From assembly GCF_000149955.1 (NCBI RefSeq), contig NC_030989.1, positions 976,552 through 1,040,551 on the forward strand: 64,000 bases of DNA, in the 5' to 3' direction. This document shows, in pieces, positions 11,674-22,348 of this stretch. The notes under the pieces are model-generated. The model was not told the origin of the DNA and did not search any database. It saw nothing but the letters and a program-made list of their open reading frames with translations. This stretch comes from Fusarium oxysporum f. sp. lycopersici 4287 (lineage: Eukaryota; Ascomycota; Sordariomycetes; Hypocreales; Nectriaceae). The translations under genes and the position numbers were made by a program. Numbering within the stretch: the first letter of the stretch is position 1; every line of letters starts with the position of its first letter.

Positions 11674-13695
11674 ATGGAAGAGACAAACAGTCCACCCGGC
11701 TCTCCGGGCGGCCCCCTTCAGGCCGTCACTGCGGACCGTGTGAATCAACAAAGAGAGCGGGAGTCCGTGTTCTCTCACCTTCGTGGCGGTTCAAGAGATA
11801 ATTCCGTTCATGATAAGATCAGCCAGTTCAACAACCTTAGTGTTACTATGCAATCAAAACAGTTAGAACGCAAAACAGCAGATGCTGCTTTGAAGCGCGC
11901 CATGCTTGGCCGCGAAGAGGCCGAGACTGAGTTGCGCAGATACAGAGAGGAGAACAAAAATCTACGAAAGGCCATCGATGAGGGCAAAGACCGTGAGCGA
12001 AAAGTCGGAGAACGTCTGGAGTCGTTAATGGTAGGTTTCCTCTGAAGCCAACGTAAACATTGCATGTTGACCATGTCACAGGAGAACTATGGCCGAGCAA
12101 AGGAGACCCATGCACACACACAAGCTCTATGGGAAAAGGAGATACGCCGCGCACGAAAAGAGACATTCAAAACACAATCATCAATCGTCAAGCTCCAAGA
12201 AGAACTCAAGTCAGCACGCACAAACGCAAAGATGATCGACGAAAACCTCAAACGAGAAAAGGCTAGGAGCAAAGTCCGAGAGCAAGAAGCATTCGAAGCG
12301 CGCTATCAGATCGTTGGTGTTCAGGAACAACTAGACCAAGCATTGGAGCGTATCAAGCTCGTCGAGCAGGAACGTGACGCCTACAAGACTGCGGCCAAGA
12401 ACGAGGAAGTTGCCCGTATCGCTGCCGAAGGTCGTATTCCTCTACCGCCACAAGATGCCGACGATGAGTTTGGTTCTCCTAAAAAGGACAAGAGGCGAGT
12501 GTCAAGAGATCCTCGAGTATCTCTATCGACGATGGACATCGTCTCCTCGGAAGCTAGTGAGGTTGAGATTGAGGAATTGTCCATTCAGTTGCAGTGGGAG
12601 CGCCAAAGAGCAGACCGTGCCCATGAGATGATTGAATTCTTGCAGGCCGAATGCCATCTCCGTTGCTGTGCTTGCTCTAAGTCAACCCGTCGTGCCAGTG
12701 CTGAGGCCCCTCGCCAGAAACGCCGAAGCTCTTTTGGACTAGAGGGACCAAACGACAAGGTCCTGAAACTGGATAATGGGGCAGTAGACGGCGAGAAGCG
12801 CGCTACAACTCCTCCCCGTATCGAGGAGCCGCAAGCCCGGACCGAGCCCGAGACAGGAGCAGAGCCTGATGTTCAGCCTGAGCCAGTCCAAGAACAGCAC
12901 CTCCAAGAGCCCCCTCAACGTATCATTAAATCCCGGAAAGAGCCCCGTCGAAGCACCATATTCTGTCCCAAAGAAGGCATTTTCCGGACGGTTTCGGAGC
13001 AAGAAGCCGAGATCATTGAGGCGCAACGCAAAATCGAAGAGACCGAGGCCGCTGCCAAGGCTCAACGAGAAAGTCATGCTGAGAGCGAATTTCAGGATGT
13101 TGACGAAGTTGTAATTGAAGAGCAAGTTGAGGCTGAAACCACGATCGGTGATGGCACTGAGATGGAGCCCCGTTACTCCGGCGAGTACGATAACTACCGG
13201 AGATACGCACGAACCCCTTCAGTCGAACCTCCAGCCTTCGCCATGCTTGCTCAAGAGAGAACATCACTCGCCTCACTTCTCAACGCTCCTCACAGTCACT
13301 CGGCACCTGTTCCTTCAGTACCAACCATGCCAGACGTGGCCGAGGATATACTTGTCTCTCCTGACACTCGACCTCACACCACAAATGCCTTCTACACCGT
13401 CACCACTACGACAACCGTGCCAGTTCACGACGACAAGGTCAGGAACAGTGCCTCCTTCAACGAACGTCTTCGCACACCATCCCACAACAGCACAGGCACC
13501 ACCTTTGACATGTCAAATCCTGCTCTCACCCCTACCATGACACGCGAGCAGGCTCTCGCCAAGATCCGTGAACGTCGTGGCCGTGCCCGTTCAATGGCGC
13601 AGGGCGCAATGACACCTAGCCGTCGAATGGTCGAGGGCGTTGAACGACGAGATATGAGTGCTCCCACAGGCAAGGTTGCTGGCAAAGGGCGATGA
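11674..13695 (+). CDS. long coiled-coil protein of unknown function
   Basis: Two exons (11674-12030 and 12082-13695), with the intron flanked by GTAGGT and CACAG in phase 0, give 656 residues. From about residue 50 to 250 the chain is highly charged heptad-like coiled coil (for example REEAETELRRYREENKNLRKA). Around residue 310-340 a compact block (EMIEFLQAECHLRCC followed by ACSK) has four closely spaced cysteines that could bind metal. A Glu/Pro-rich region and a second short coiled coil follow, and the C-terminus is basic and Ser/Thr/Arg-rich (IRERRGRARSMAQG). I do not recognise the family; such an architecture would fit a spindle-pole, septum or cytoskeletal scaffold, but this is only a guess. 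Confidence 0.82.
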
Positions 13696-14323
13696 ATGTT
13701 GAACGACCAAATTGTATGAGCCATGACACGACCTGACGAACAACCTACTACTCTTCACATTCACCCCTATTCCCCCCTCCTGAAATTCTCTCTTTTCCGA
13801 CCCGACCCGACCATACATAAAAAGTTCTCGCTTTTCACCTCTCCTGATGGGCCCCTATCTTTCCGCTCACCCTTTAGCCCATCACTTTTTCTCTTTTCCT
13901 GCAGGGCGAAGGGGCGTTATTGTGTTTTCTCTACTTTAAACTGTTGTTGTCAAGTCACTTGGGACTCAAGAACATGGAGCATCATTCAGCGACTTTCCAT
14001 CTTGTTTCTATGGCCGTTTTAGGGATGGTCTCATGGGTTCTCATGACATGTGTCAGACAAAGTCTTTTGTTGGTTTTGGTCATAATTAATATGCGTTGGC
14101 TGGATTGTGTACAAATTATTTGTTCCGTATTTGCAATTCCACTATAACAACTGTGTCAATTACCCCCGTTTTCATATTTTCGTGTGGCATCTCGCACTAT
14201 TGGACGTCTCATAGATGTTTGTTATTATCCCCGAGATGCCACTTACAGATCTGATTCGCAACATAAAAGCATTTTTCGTTCTCGCTTCACTACGGCTGCA
14301 AAAACCAGGTGAAATATACTGAA
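13696..14323. other. convergent 3' regions
   Basis: Spacer between the coiled-coil gene and the BTB gene, transcribed towards each other. Pyrimidine-rich at 13745-13905. The small ORFs here show no motif. Confidence 0.5.
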
Positions 14324-15921
14324 TTAGCTTCCCAGAAAGCTCCTTGACATGTTACGCGACAATTGCGAGCTCATTGCATCAAGCTTGGCTGCAACAAGAA
14401 TACATTCAACACCCCTGCCGTTTGGTGCGTTCTGAATGCGTAACCTCCATTGCCCTGTCGTGACAACCCACTCCTCATCGCCTGAGTCACCATCTGCTCG
14501 CTTTCGCTTCCGGGGATATTCGTTTGTGGAAGATTCGGACGCCGCGGCATTGATGAAATCCTCGAGATAGTCCTTCCCATCTAGAATAATGGCTGATTCG
14601 GGCTCGAGGGCTATACGGACAAGATCTTCCTTTAATAGTGCATTTCCGAGGTTTGTCAACTGTCCATGGTTGGTGAGATGTTCAGTTTTGATCGCCTGGG
14701 AAAAGTTTAGCTTTGACGAGACAAGCTCAAACAACTTCGCAACTCGTGCTTTGGTGTCCCTGAAGAACTCCGCCCTAGCATTACTTCCTGAGAAATGAAG
14801 CTTTGTTGTTTCGCCGCCAATTTCGAGGACCAGCTCAGCAGGCTTCTCGTCCACATAAGGTCGAGCGTATTGCACAAAGCCGGTCAACGGGTCTGTATTG
14901 CTAATAAAGACACTAACGCCACTCTTCTGTATGTTCTCAAGACGAAGGACAATCTCATCACGTCTCGTGGCTTGATTGTAACTTAGCGAATGCGGGATAA
15001 GGCGCTGCTCGAGGCCCTTAAAATGGAAGTAGCGCGCATCGCTGAGGAGATCCTGGCGGTGGGCTTCATCACGTATTCGAATAGGATATCCTCGGAGAAA
15101 GTGTAGGAGCTCAGCAAATGTATCAGCGCTGCGCTTCGGAACCGAAGGAGGGAGGATCGAGGGTGGACGGATAAGGCCTTCGCGGTCAAGGCCAGGGAAG
15201 AGATCGTCCGGGCGTGAGAAGAAAGCAGCGAAGCCGAGGGAGAAGTAGTTCGGAGAATTTCCTGGGTCGTTGAAGATCTCACGAGGAATCTGAAACTCGC
15301 GATGGCCGATGGAGATAAAGATACTCTCCTCGTAGAGCTGAGAGATTAGTTTGGGCACTGTATACCCGAAATGTCAGTTCAGAATTTGGGTCGCAAGATG
15401 GAGGCGACCAACAGCTATAGAATTGCGCATCTGAAAACAGACGCACAAAGTGCTCGCCGTCGCGAGGCTGAACATGGTAGCCCTGAAGATGGAGAGAGAT
15501 ATCGCGAAAGATGACTGGGTCGCGATCAATGTAGAGCGTTCGGATAGCCGAGCTCGACTCGTCGTTTCGTTCCTTTGCCGATTCCAACTGGCAAACGAAG
15601 TATTGGGAGAAGTATGAAGGTGCTGCGAGGCGTTAGTCAAGAACTATGAGATAGACAGTTGCACCAGCGCAATGCGACAAGTCAGTTGTCGCAAAGAGAG
15701 CCGTGAAGTCAAGACTTACCGTCAGAGGATAACGATGCCCCGGAGAGCTTAAACAATTCGCTGCCGATTTGAATTGGAAATACGCGCTCATGAGGGAGAA
15801 TAAGCGGGATCCGAGAGACGTTGCGCTCTGACAGTGGCTCAACAGTTAAATTCCCAGCATCAGAGGAAGCGATTGAGGTCATTGTAGCCGTAATTGTATG
15901 GCGGTCTTGCTGATCTTTCAA
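14324..15921 (-). CDS. tandem BTB/POZ-domain protein
   Basis: Three minus-strand exons (15921-15720, 15622-15413, 15357-14324) give 481 residues. The second intron uses a GTTGGT donor; splicing yields the continuous text LFSDAQFYSLPKLISQL, which supports it. Two T1-like BTB repeats are visible. The first has RTLYIDRDPVIFRDISLHLQGYHV..LFSDAQFYSLPKL. The second has ISIGHREFQIPREIF..FAELLHFLRGYPI..LLSDARYFHFKGLEQ. The parallel 'LL/F-SDA-x-F/Y-Y/H' helices of both repeats suggest an internal duplication. The C-terminal half has no recognised domain apart from a basic patch (PRKRKRADGDSGDEE) that could be a nuclear signal. BTB proteins of this kind often act as dimerising adaptors, for example with Cul3, but no partner can be read here. 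A second in-frame ATG at 15882 is an alternative start. Confidence 0.85.
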
Positions 15922-16332
15922 ACGTACAGCGATTTCTCGGTGAAATGCGACAGCAAGTTCACAAATACAATGCCTCTTGGGCCCTGGAAAGTTGAAGTCG
16001 CAGCGGACCGTTTTAACGTTGATAAGCTACCGTTAAGGTATAAATTTATCCGGTGACAGCTCTGAGCTTACACGAGGGTTGCATGAGCTTGCGCCACTAG
16101 ACATGGATAGTGGCTGACAGATACATTATTAACAACCTTACAAAGTTGCGGCGCCTGGGTTTAAAATCATTGCGATGATGCTTAATTGGTTCCATCTATG
16201 TTCTATAAAAGGTTTTTGATGCTTGTAGCACAGTTAACCGTTGTGTAACATCGTACGAATATTCAGCCTTCAATGTCAATCAACTCGTTACGTCCTTGTG
16301 CAGACGCTCGGTATCCCGTAGAGATTCTGAAA
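15922..16332. other. upstream of BTB gene / downstream of rfc3
   Basis: About 410 bases between two minus-strand genes; presumably the promoter of the BTB gene. No distinctive element seen. Confidence 0.5.
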
Positions 16333-17613
16333 TTATCGGCTCATCAACTCAACTCCGTTTCGGACAACTCCAACGACTGCCCCAGTCTGGATCAACTCAC
16401 TGCCTCCACCGGCGACTCTATGCTCGATATTGGCGAGACCATCCAGCCAGGTGATCATCACCTCAGGACCAACCTCTAGCTTCACTAACTCCTCGGAGAG
16501 CGCTGTGATAATATCCGCCAGCGCAAGACCTCGCGACACCTTGAGAGCGTTGATAGTGTTTAGACAACTTGTGACATCCGATGTCTTAAGCAGCGTCGAC
16601 ACAATCTCTTTGATGGCATCAGGTGGGGGTGCCGCGATGCAGTTATAAATAGTCTCCGTTGTGATATTTTCGCGTTCAATTTCGCTGTCAGGCACTTTGG
16701 GTGCATCCTTCGCTCGCAATGGTGTACCTGAGCCTCTGTTAGCGCTTGCTTTGGGAAAGATGAATGCATGCAGACTCACTTGATGCGTGACAGGCCTGTA
16801 GAACGTTCAGTGCTCTTCGCATATCACCCTTGCTTAGCTTCACCAACGCATCAACCGCCTCTCCGCCAATCCTAACATGCTCCTCCTCCACCACCTTGTC
16901 AACTAGCACCCTAATATCGCCCTCCTTTAACGGACTGAAGCGGAACCGTGTGCATCGACTCAGAAGCGCTGGGCTAAGCTTGTGGGAATAGTTTGCAATG
17001 ATACAGAACCGTGTGTTGGTGGTGTACTTCTCCATTATTCGTCGTAGAGCCATCTGGGCTGTGCTCGTCATAGCATCAGCCTCATCCAGAACAATGAGCT
17101 TAAATCCAGCCATCGAGTTGCCTGAGCGGGCAGATGCACCACCCATGGAGAAGATCTGTTTGGTACTGGCAAATGTCTTGATCTGCTCTCGCACTACATC
17201 GATACCACGGTCATCTGAGGCATTGAGTTCGAGAACCATTTGGCGCATGTTCGCAGCTCCATAGATACGACGAGCAAGGGCCAGAATTGTCGACGTCTTT
17301 CCAGTACCTGGAGGACCGTAGAGGAGTAGATGAGGGAGACGGTTCTGGTCGATGAATTTGTTGATAGTAGCGAGGATATCTTGATGGCCCGAGACGTCGT
17401 CGAGGGTATTTGGGCGGTACTTTTCAACCCTGAGCTCCGTTAATCCTGATCTTTGATGACGTTTCTTACAAGCACCTACCAAGGGAGACTATCCTCAGCC
17501 TCAACTGGCAGATTGGCAGCACTTCGCTTGCCTTGCTTGGCTTCGGAGGAAAATATCACATCTTTGCTGACAACGGGGACATCAACGTCCATCTCATCCC
17601 CAATATCGGACAT
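16333..17613 (-). CDS. rfc3: replication factor C subunit 3 (clamp loader)
   Basis: AAA+ subunit of the RFC complex that loads PCNA at primer ends. Three minus-strand exons (17613-17480, 17429-16780, 16727-16333) give 392 residues. Splicing restores PW|VEKYRP at the first junction, the conserved RFC box II. Visible motifs are Walker [10 protein letters not shown] with the key Lys at residue 89, Walker B LDEAD, and the SRC arginine-finger motif in [10 protein letters not shown]. The text [37 protein letters not shown] points to the yeast Rfc3 / human RFC5 type rather than Rfc2 or Rfc4. The C-terminal collar domain is complete. An ACGCGT box lies about 160 bases upstream, as expected for an S-phase gene. 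Confidence 0.95.
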
Positions 17614-18179
17614 ATTTGCGCTTGTTTTTTTTGTTGTTTTCGGTCTTTGCAGTTCCTTTAGTGATGGATGGTTTTCCGGGGTTGCTCGTCCTGTTCAATT
17701 CTTGAGCTTGTTGCGCTGTATGGAAGTTTGAATGTTGAGGTCAGTGAGGGACACGCGCTAGGTTACACCTAAACGCGTCTAAGCGTGTCATTCAATTAAG
17801 ACCCTTGCACATAGCAACGGCCAATCACAAGGGCGAAATCGTCAACTTCACACTTCCACTTACACCCTGTAGAGTATCACTTTTCCTTCAGACGTCAGTA
17901 CATCTTTTTGAACGGTATTGTTTCCAAATAAAAGGTCGTTATAGCACTGATTCGGATATACTATGGTGAATACAACTCAGTATCAATTGCAACTCTAAAG
18001 TTGTCTAGAGATATATCACCCAGAGAAACCCGAAGGTGACATAACCAATAAACCATTCCAGCGCCCATCATTCATCACCCTATATGGTCATTAAAAAGAA
18101 GAGTATCTAATTGTATCCTGGAGGCCACTAGAAAATAATACAAGGCGGTGACCTCTCTTGTCTCATTTCATCTCATCAC
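17614..18179. other. rfc3 promoter and 3' region of the sphingoid phosphatase gene
   Basis: Apart from the ACGCGT box (listed separately) no motif or coding signal is visible. The adjoining 3' side downstream of the phosphatase stop is AT-leaning. Confidence 0.5.
17753..17778. promoter_or_regulatory. MCB-like element upstream of rfc3
   Basis: ACGCGT at 17773-17778 is an exact MluI cell-cycle box, and a second ACGCG lies at 17753-17757. They sit 140-165 bases upstream of the rfc3 start codon. In fungi such boxes are bound by MBF-type Mbp1/Swi6 factors that drive G1/S genes. The role here is inferred from position and consensus only. Confidence 0.5.
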
Positions 18180-20124
18180 TCATCGTTCACGTAACTGATT
18201 CGTCCCCAAGCCCACAATCTCAAACATTATGGGGATAATAGCCACCGCAAACCAAGCAATGCCTATCACATCAGTCAGCAAACCATTTCTCTGGTCAGGA
18301 AAAGATTCCAGACACTTACCAGTGTAAACCACGAGCTTAGTTACGACCTCGACATCGTATCGCACACGAGGTTTGATTAATTGCGAGAACATCTCCCGCT
18401 CTCCCAATCCGTCCTCGGTGCCCGTAACAAAGATCTCGACCCGATCATCATCCGCGGCCGGTGTTGTCACAACCTCGCCGGTTCCCATCATCTGCTCGAA
18501 TTCGACGATTCGGTTTGCCTGTGCACCAGACGCCTGAGCTCCCTTGCCAGAATAGTCCTCATGCGTGGTCTGGAGCTCCAGGTTGCTTGACTTGCTCTTC
18601 AAGCTATGGTTACTGCTGACACTCTCGCGTCGCTTGCGCTCTCTATACGCCAAGGTCTCGTATGCATCTGCGGCACTCTGAGGACCAATCGACACAGAGC
18701 GACCTCGGGTGGTAGGGTTTCGGATACTCTCGACCATGCGTGGGAAGTCGGAGGGCGAAGGGAAAAGAGTATCGATACGAGAGCCTGTTGGTACAGTCTT
18801 GTACTTACTAGCAGGCGTGAAGAATCGTCGAGGCATGTTCACGCCAACCTGTTCAAATATTCGGAATAGATGAGGCAAGAGCTTAAGCAGTAGAGGCTTC
18901 ATCGTCTCGCGCCACGCAAAGACGACAAGAACGCCGAAGACGATCCTAGCCACGTTGGCAGCCAATCCCAAGTGCGTAATATCCACCGATCCTCCACCAT
19001 GCGCATGAGTCTCCCAAGGATCCAACGCAATCTTGCCGTACGTCCAAGTGCCAAATTCGAGGCCAATGACAACACCAGCAAAGGCAACACTGTCATCGTA
19101 ACATGGACAATCGTCTGCCGGCTCAGGATGAATGCGCACCAGTACAAGGATAATCAAGGCAGCTACGAGAGGCGCAGCCCAAGAGCTGGAGTGCATATAT
19201 TCATCCAGGGGAGGTCCGTAGTAGAATTCGAGCAGAGAAATAGCGGCACCCATGATAGACCCTACAATTACGTCGAGGAAGCCATGCATGCCACAGTATA
19301 AGCGCCCAAATATGATCGAGGCAGCGTAGAAGTATGAGAGACATTCGAGTGCGAACTTGGTGGTTGGGGCTAGCGTGTTATCGGGACTGCGTAGTATCAG
19401 AAGCGCATAGACAGCGACGGATACGGCATTGGCGCTATGGGTCGAAGGGAAACCATATTCGAGGGCTGCAGAACCAGACATTGTGATTCGGTGCAAAGGA
19501 GGCGAAAGTGGTCGCGGGAGAGAGTAGAAGTCCTTGATAAAGCCTGTCCAGAAGACACCGAGCGCAAGAATATGCACAAGTCTACACGATGAAGCATGTC
19601 AGTACCTGTTAAATCCTGTAATCTCGAGATTTGTTACTGCAACAGCAGCGCAACATCATGCGGCGCAGCGCAGCGTATGTAGACGATGGAACATGGTGTG
19701 ACTTACCCCTTGCCAAATGCTGCATAACCACACCAGAAGCAGATGGGTAATCCGATCATGAAGAAGGTATGGGTTTCGAGGTTGGCAGTAATGGCGAAGT
19801 AGCTATCGAGAGCTGGAGTCCGTAACTTCTCTTGCATCCACGCAAGGTAGGGTGTCTCCCAGCGGATCAGAGGCAGCATCTGTTGGCGCAGATTGTACCG
19901 CCATTTCGGCAGGGCGCGCTTGTCTGCGAGAAGAGCAATCAGCCAAGCGCGCGGCGCGAGAGAGGTCGATATTGAGGCGTACAGTGATCGAGACTTCTCA
20001 GTCCGGCATCGGGAACGTCGTCGCCTTTGGCAGAGCCGTTTGTCGTAGGCAGAACCGTCGTGGTCGTGGTGGCAGCGGGAATGTTGGCGCTCAACGGCGG
20101 GGCATCGCGTTGAGGGTCGCTCAT
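18180..20124 (-). CDS. lcb3: sphingoid long-chain base-1-phosphate phosphatase (PAP2 family)
   Basis: Multi-pass ER membrane enzyme that dephosphorylates sphingoid-base phosphates. Four minus-strand exons (20124-19983, 19923-19707, 19581-18320, 18262-18180) give 567 residues with phases closing. All three PAP2 active-site motifs are present: KDFYSLPRP (K-x6-RP), FPSTHSAN (PSxHS) and RLYCGMHGFLDVIVG (SR-x5-H-x3-D type, with the essential His and Asp). The start is the ATG at 20124; the first intron removes a stretch that would otherwise interrupt YKRALPKWRYNLRQQ. A long cytosolic C-terminal region rich in Ser, with RRESVSSNHS-type phosphorylation-prone sites, precedes a final hydrophobic segment encoded largely by the last small exon. 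The family assignment to Lcb3/Ysr2 is by motif and architecture. Confidence 0.92.
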
Positions 20125-21287
20125 GGTTTTGCGGCGAAAGTAAAAGTAAGAGATACGTCAATTGCGACGAGTACAAGATCCAATACGACGACGAAACATT
20201 GAAGTCAAAGAAGACCCGATAAGGAATGTCGTGAGCCTGAGTGCGGCCTTGGGCTTCAATGGACAGAAGCCCTGCTGAGAATGTAGTTGCAGTGTAGTAG
20301 TTTAGTGGGAATAGTTAACCAACGATGGAAGCGGCGGGAGTTTGATCAAGTGGAGCTTTGCACTATGTTACATGAACAGAACCAGACCAGCAGAGGCCAA
20401 GGTTCAAGTGTAGAAGGCAGGTAGGTGGTCAGCTATTTGTATATGTATCGGGTAAGGAACAACAATGGTGAATTGATCCTTGTCGGGGGAGAAAAGGGTC
20501 AGATTAGGTAGATATTTGTCCGCCATCATCTTGTTTGACTGTTCATCGAGGGCCGCTGCGGGGGGGCGGCAACCCTTGGCACGGGGGGAGAACAGCAAGA
20601 CAAGGCGGCCAAAGACCACCATAAGTCAGGGTTTAATCAACGGATCGGTTACCTCGCTAACTTAAAACTTCGCGGTTCTCCTCTTCAGTCCCCTGTTGAT
20701 ACCCCAGAAGCGAAACCCATCGTGGAAGCTGATGAGATGCACTAACAAGAAAGCCACTGGTTCATAGGCAGGGGGTTCTGGTCTTGTAGGTATTTACAAA
20801 GGCCAACATGGGCATACTCATAGTTACAGGGAAAACGTCTTGGGTGTGTGCAACAAAGCAATTGCTACTAGGAGACGAATATCGGCCATGACATACAGCC
20901 AGCCAGGAACCGATTGCTTGGTCAGGGGGTGCTTCGATGGTGTTGTCTGGGGCTAAAAAAAAAAAACCAAACAGTCGTACAGTGTGGCAATGACATCGGT
21001 GCTGCATGGGAGGTTGGCTAATTAAGCATACAATTGAAAAGCTGAGAATATTCGGCTCGCAACGATCAAAAGCAACCTGAAGAATAAGGAAAATGAAAAT
21101 AAATTATAAAACATATTCATTTTACAGTACATCGTGGATTTCGATGTATACAGCTTTATCGTAAAGTAAAAAGTCGGGCCTTGGTCTCCATCCAAGTTAA
21201 TATTTACAGACTCGACTTCAAATTTCATCACCACATCAAACTCACTATCTGTAAACCACCTCACACATCCCGCCTCCACCACCGCCC
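20125..21287. other. divergent upstream region of lcb3-like and SDR genes
   Basis: About 1.16 kb. It holds a G-run at about 20561-20567 and an A-run at about 20955-20966. ORFs are short and without motif; no binding-site cluster recognised. Confidence 0.5.
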
Positions 21288-22292
21288 ATGTCCTTCTCTC
21301 TCCGCGGTAAACATGCCATCGTGGTCGGAGGTACCGGTACGCTGGGCTTCCGTATCGCGAGCGCACTTGCAGACCGCGGCTCTGTTGTAACCATCATGAG
21401 CCGTAATGCCGTTGATGATCGCCAAGTCCTTGAGCCCAGACTCAAACCATTTGAGCCTCTCCCGTACAGAGAGGACTTCGACGGCGGGAGACGCCCAACA
21501 GAGCACCAGTTCAAACGCCTGGATGTCCAAAGGGGAGACATTTTCAAGGGTCTATTTCCCACTCTGGGTCCCGTTGATGTCCTCGTCAACTGCGCTGGCA
21601 CCAGTCAAGCGTCAGCTCTCAAGAGGACCGGCGAAGAGGAAATTCAACGGATCCTTAACCTCAACCTCCGGGCGACTATCCTCGCCTCTAAATATGCCAA
21701 ATTAACCAATCATGGTGTGTCCCACCAGGCAGTTACTTATCTTCGATAACATCTTCTCACATGTGCTCATAGGATGCATCATCAATGTTTCAAGTCTTAT
21801 GGCTACCAAAATGGGTGCTGGTGCTACAGTATACGCCGCTTCAAAGGCTGGTGTCATTGGTACGTTCGTGATATATCCCTAATCTTATGCTAATGAATCC
21901 CACATTATTATACATGCCAAAAAGAACCTGCTGACTCCATATCGTCGCAGCTTTCACCCGTGCCCTAGCCCTTGAGTATAAAAGTCGCTCTATCCGCGTC
22001 AACACATTGCTACCGGGTTGGATACAGAGTCCAATGTGGAATGGTGAGTCTCCCCTTCCTGCGCCTTCAATCCCTGGCGCCTATCACCCTTGCGAAGACG
22101 AAAGCCAATGTTAATGTACAATGCCCTGTTTTAGAACTTACTGAGACTGCTCGAGAGGCTTACCTCAAGCAGTGTCCCTTGGGTCGTTTGGGAACGCCCG
22201 ATGAGGTAGCCGACGCTGCCATGTTTTTGATAACCAACCGCTTCGCCAACAATTGCGTGCTGAACCTGGATGGTGGCTTAAGCGCCAACTAG
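21288..22292 (+). CDS. short-chain dehydrogenase/reductase, 3-oxoacyl-ACP-reductase-like
   Basis: Classical SDR. Four exons (21288-21714, 21773-21859, 21951-22043, 22135-22292) give 254 residues, the usual size. The cofactor motif is GGTGTLG near the N-terminus, followed by NCAG. The catalytic Ser lies in NVSS and the Tyr/Lys in YAASK. The C-terminal PLGRLGTPDEVADAAMFLIT..LDGG is typical of FabG/CBR4-type 3-oxoacyl-[ACP] reductases, which often act in mitochondrial fatty-acid synthesis. No clear mitochondrial presequence is seen, so location and substrate are open. The 3' end overlaps nothing, but the stop lies only 57 bases from the stop of uba2 on the other strand, so the transcripts probably overlap tail to tail. 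Confidence 0.9.
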
Positions 22293-22348
22293 TAAAGCCA
22301 TGGTTCCTAGGATATACGCATCGTCCTTTTAACCCCTTGAATTACCCT

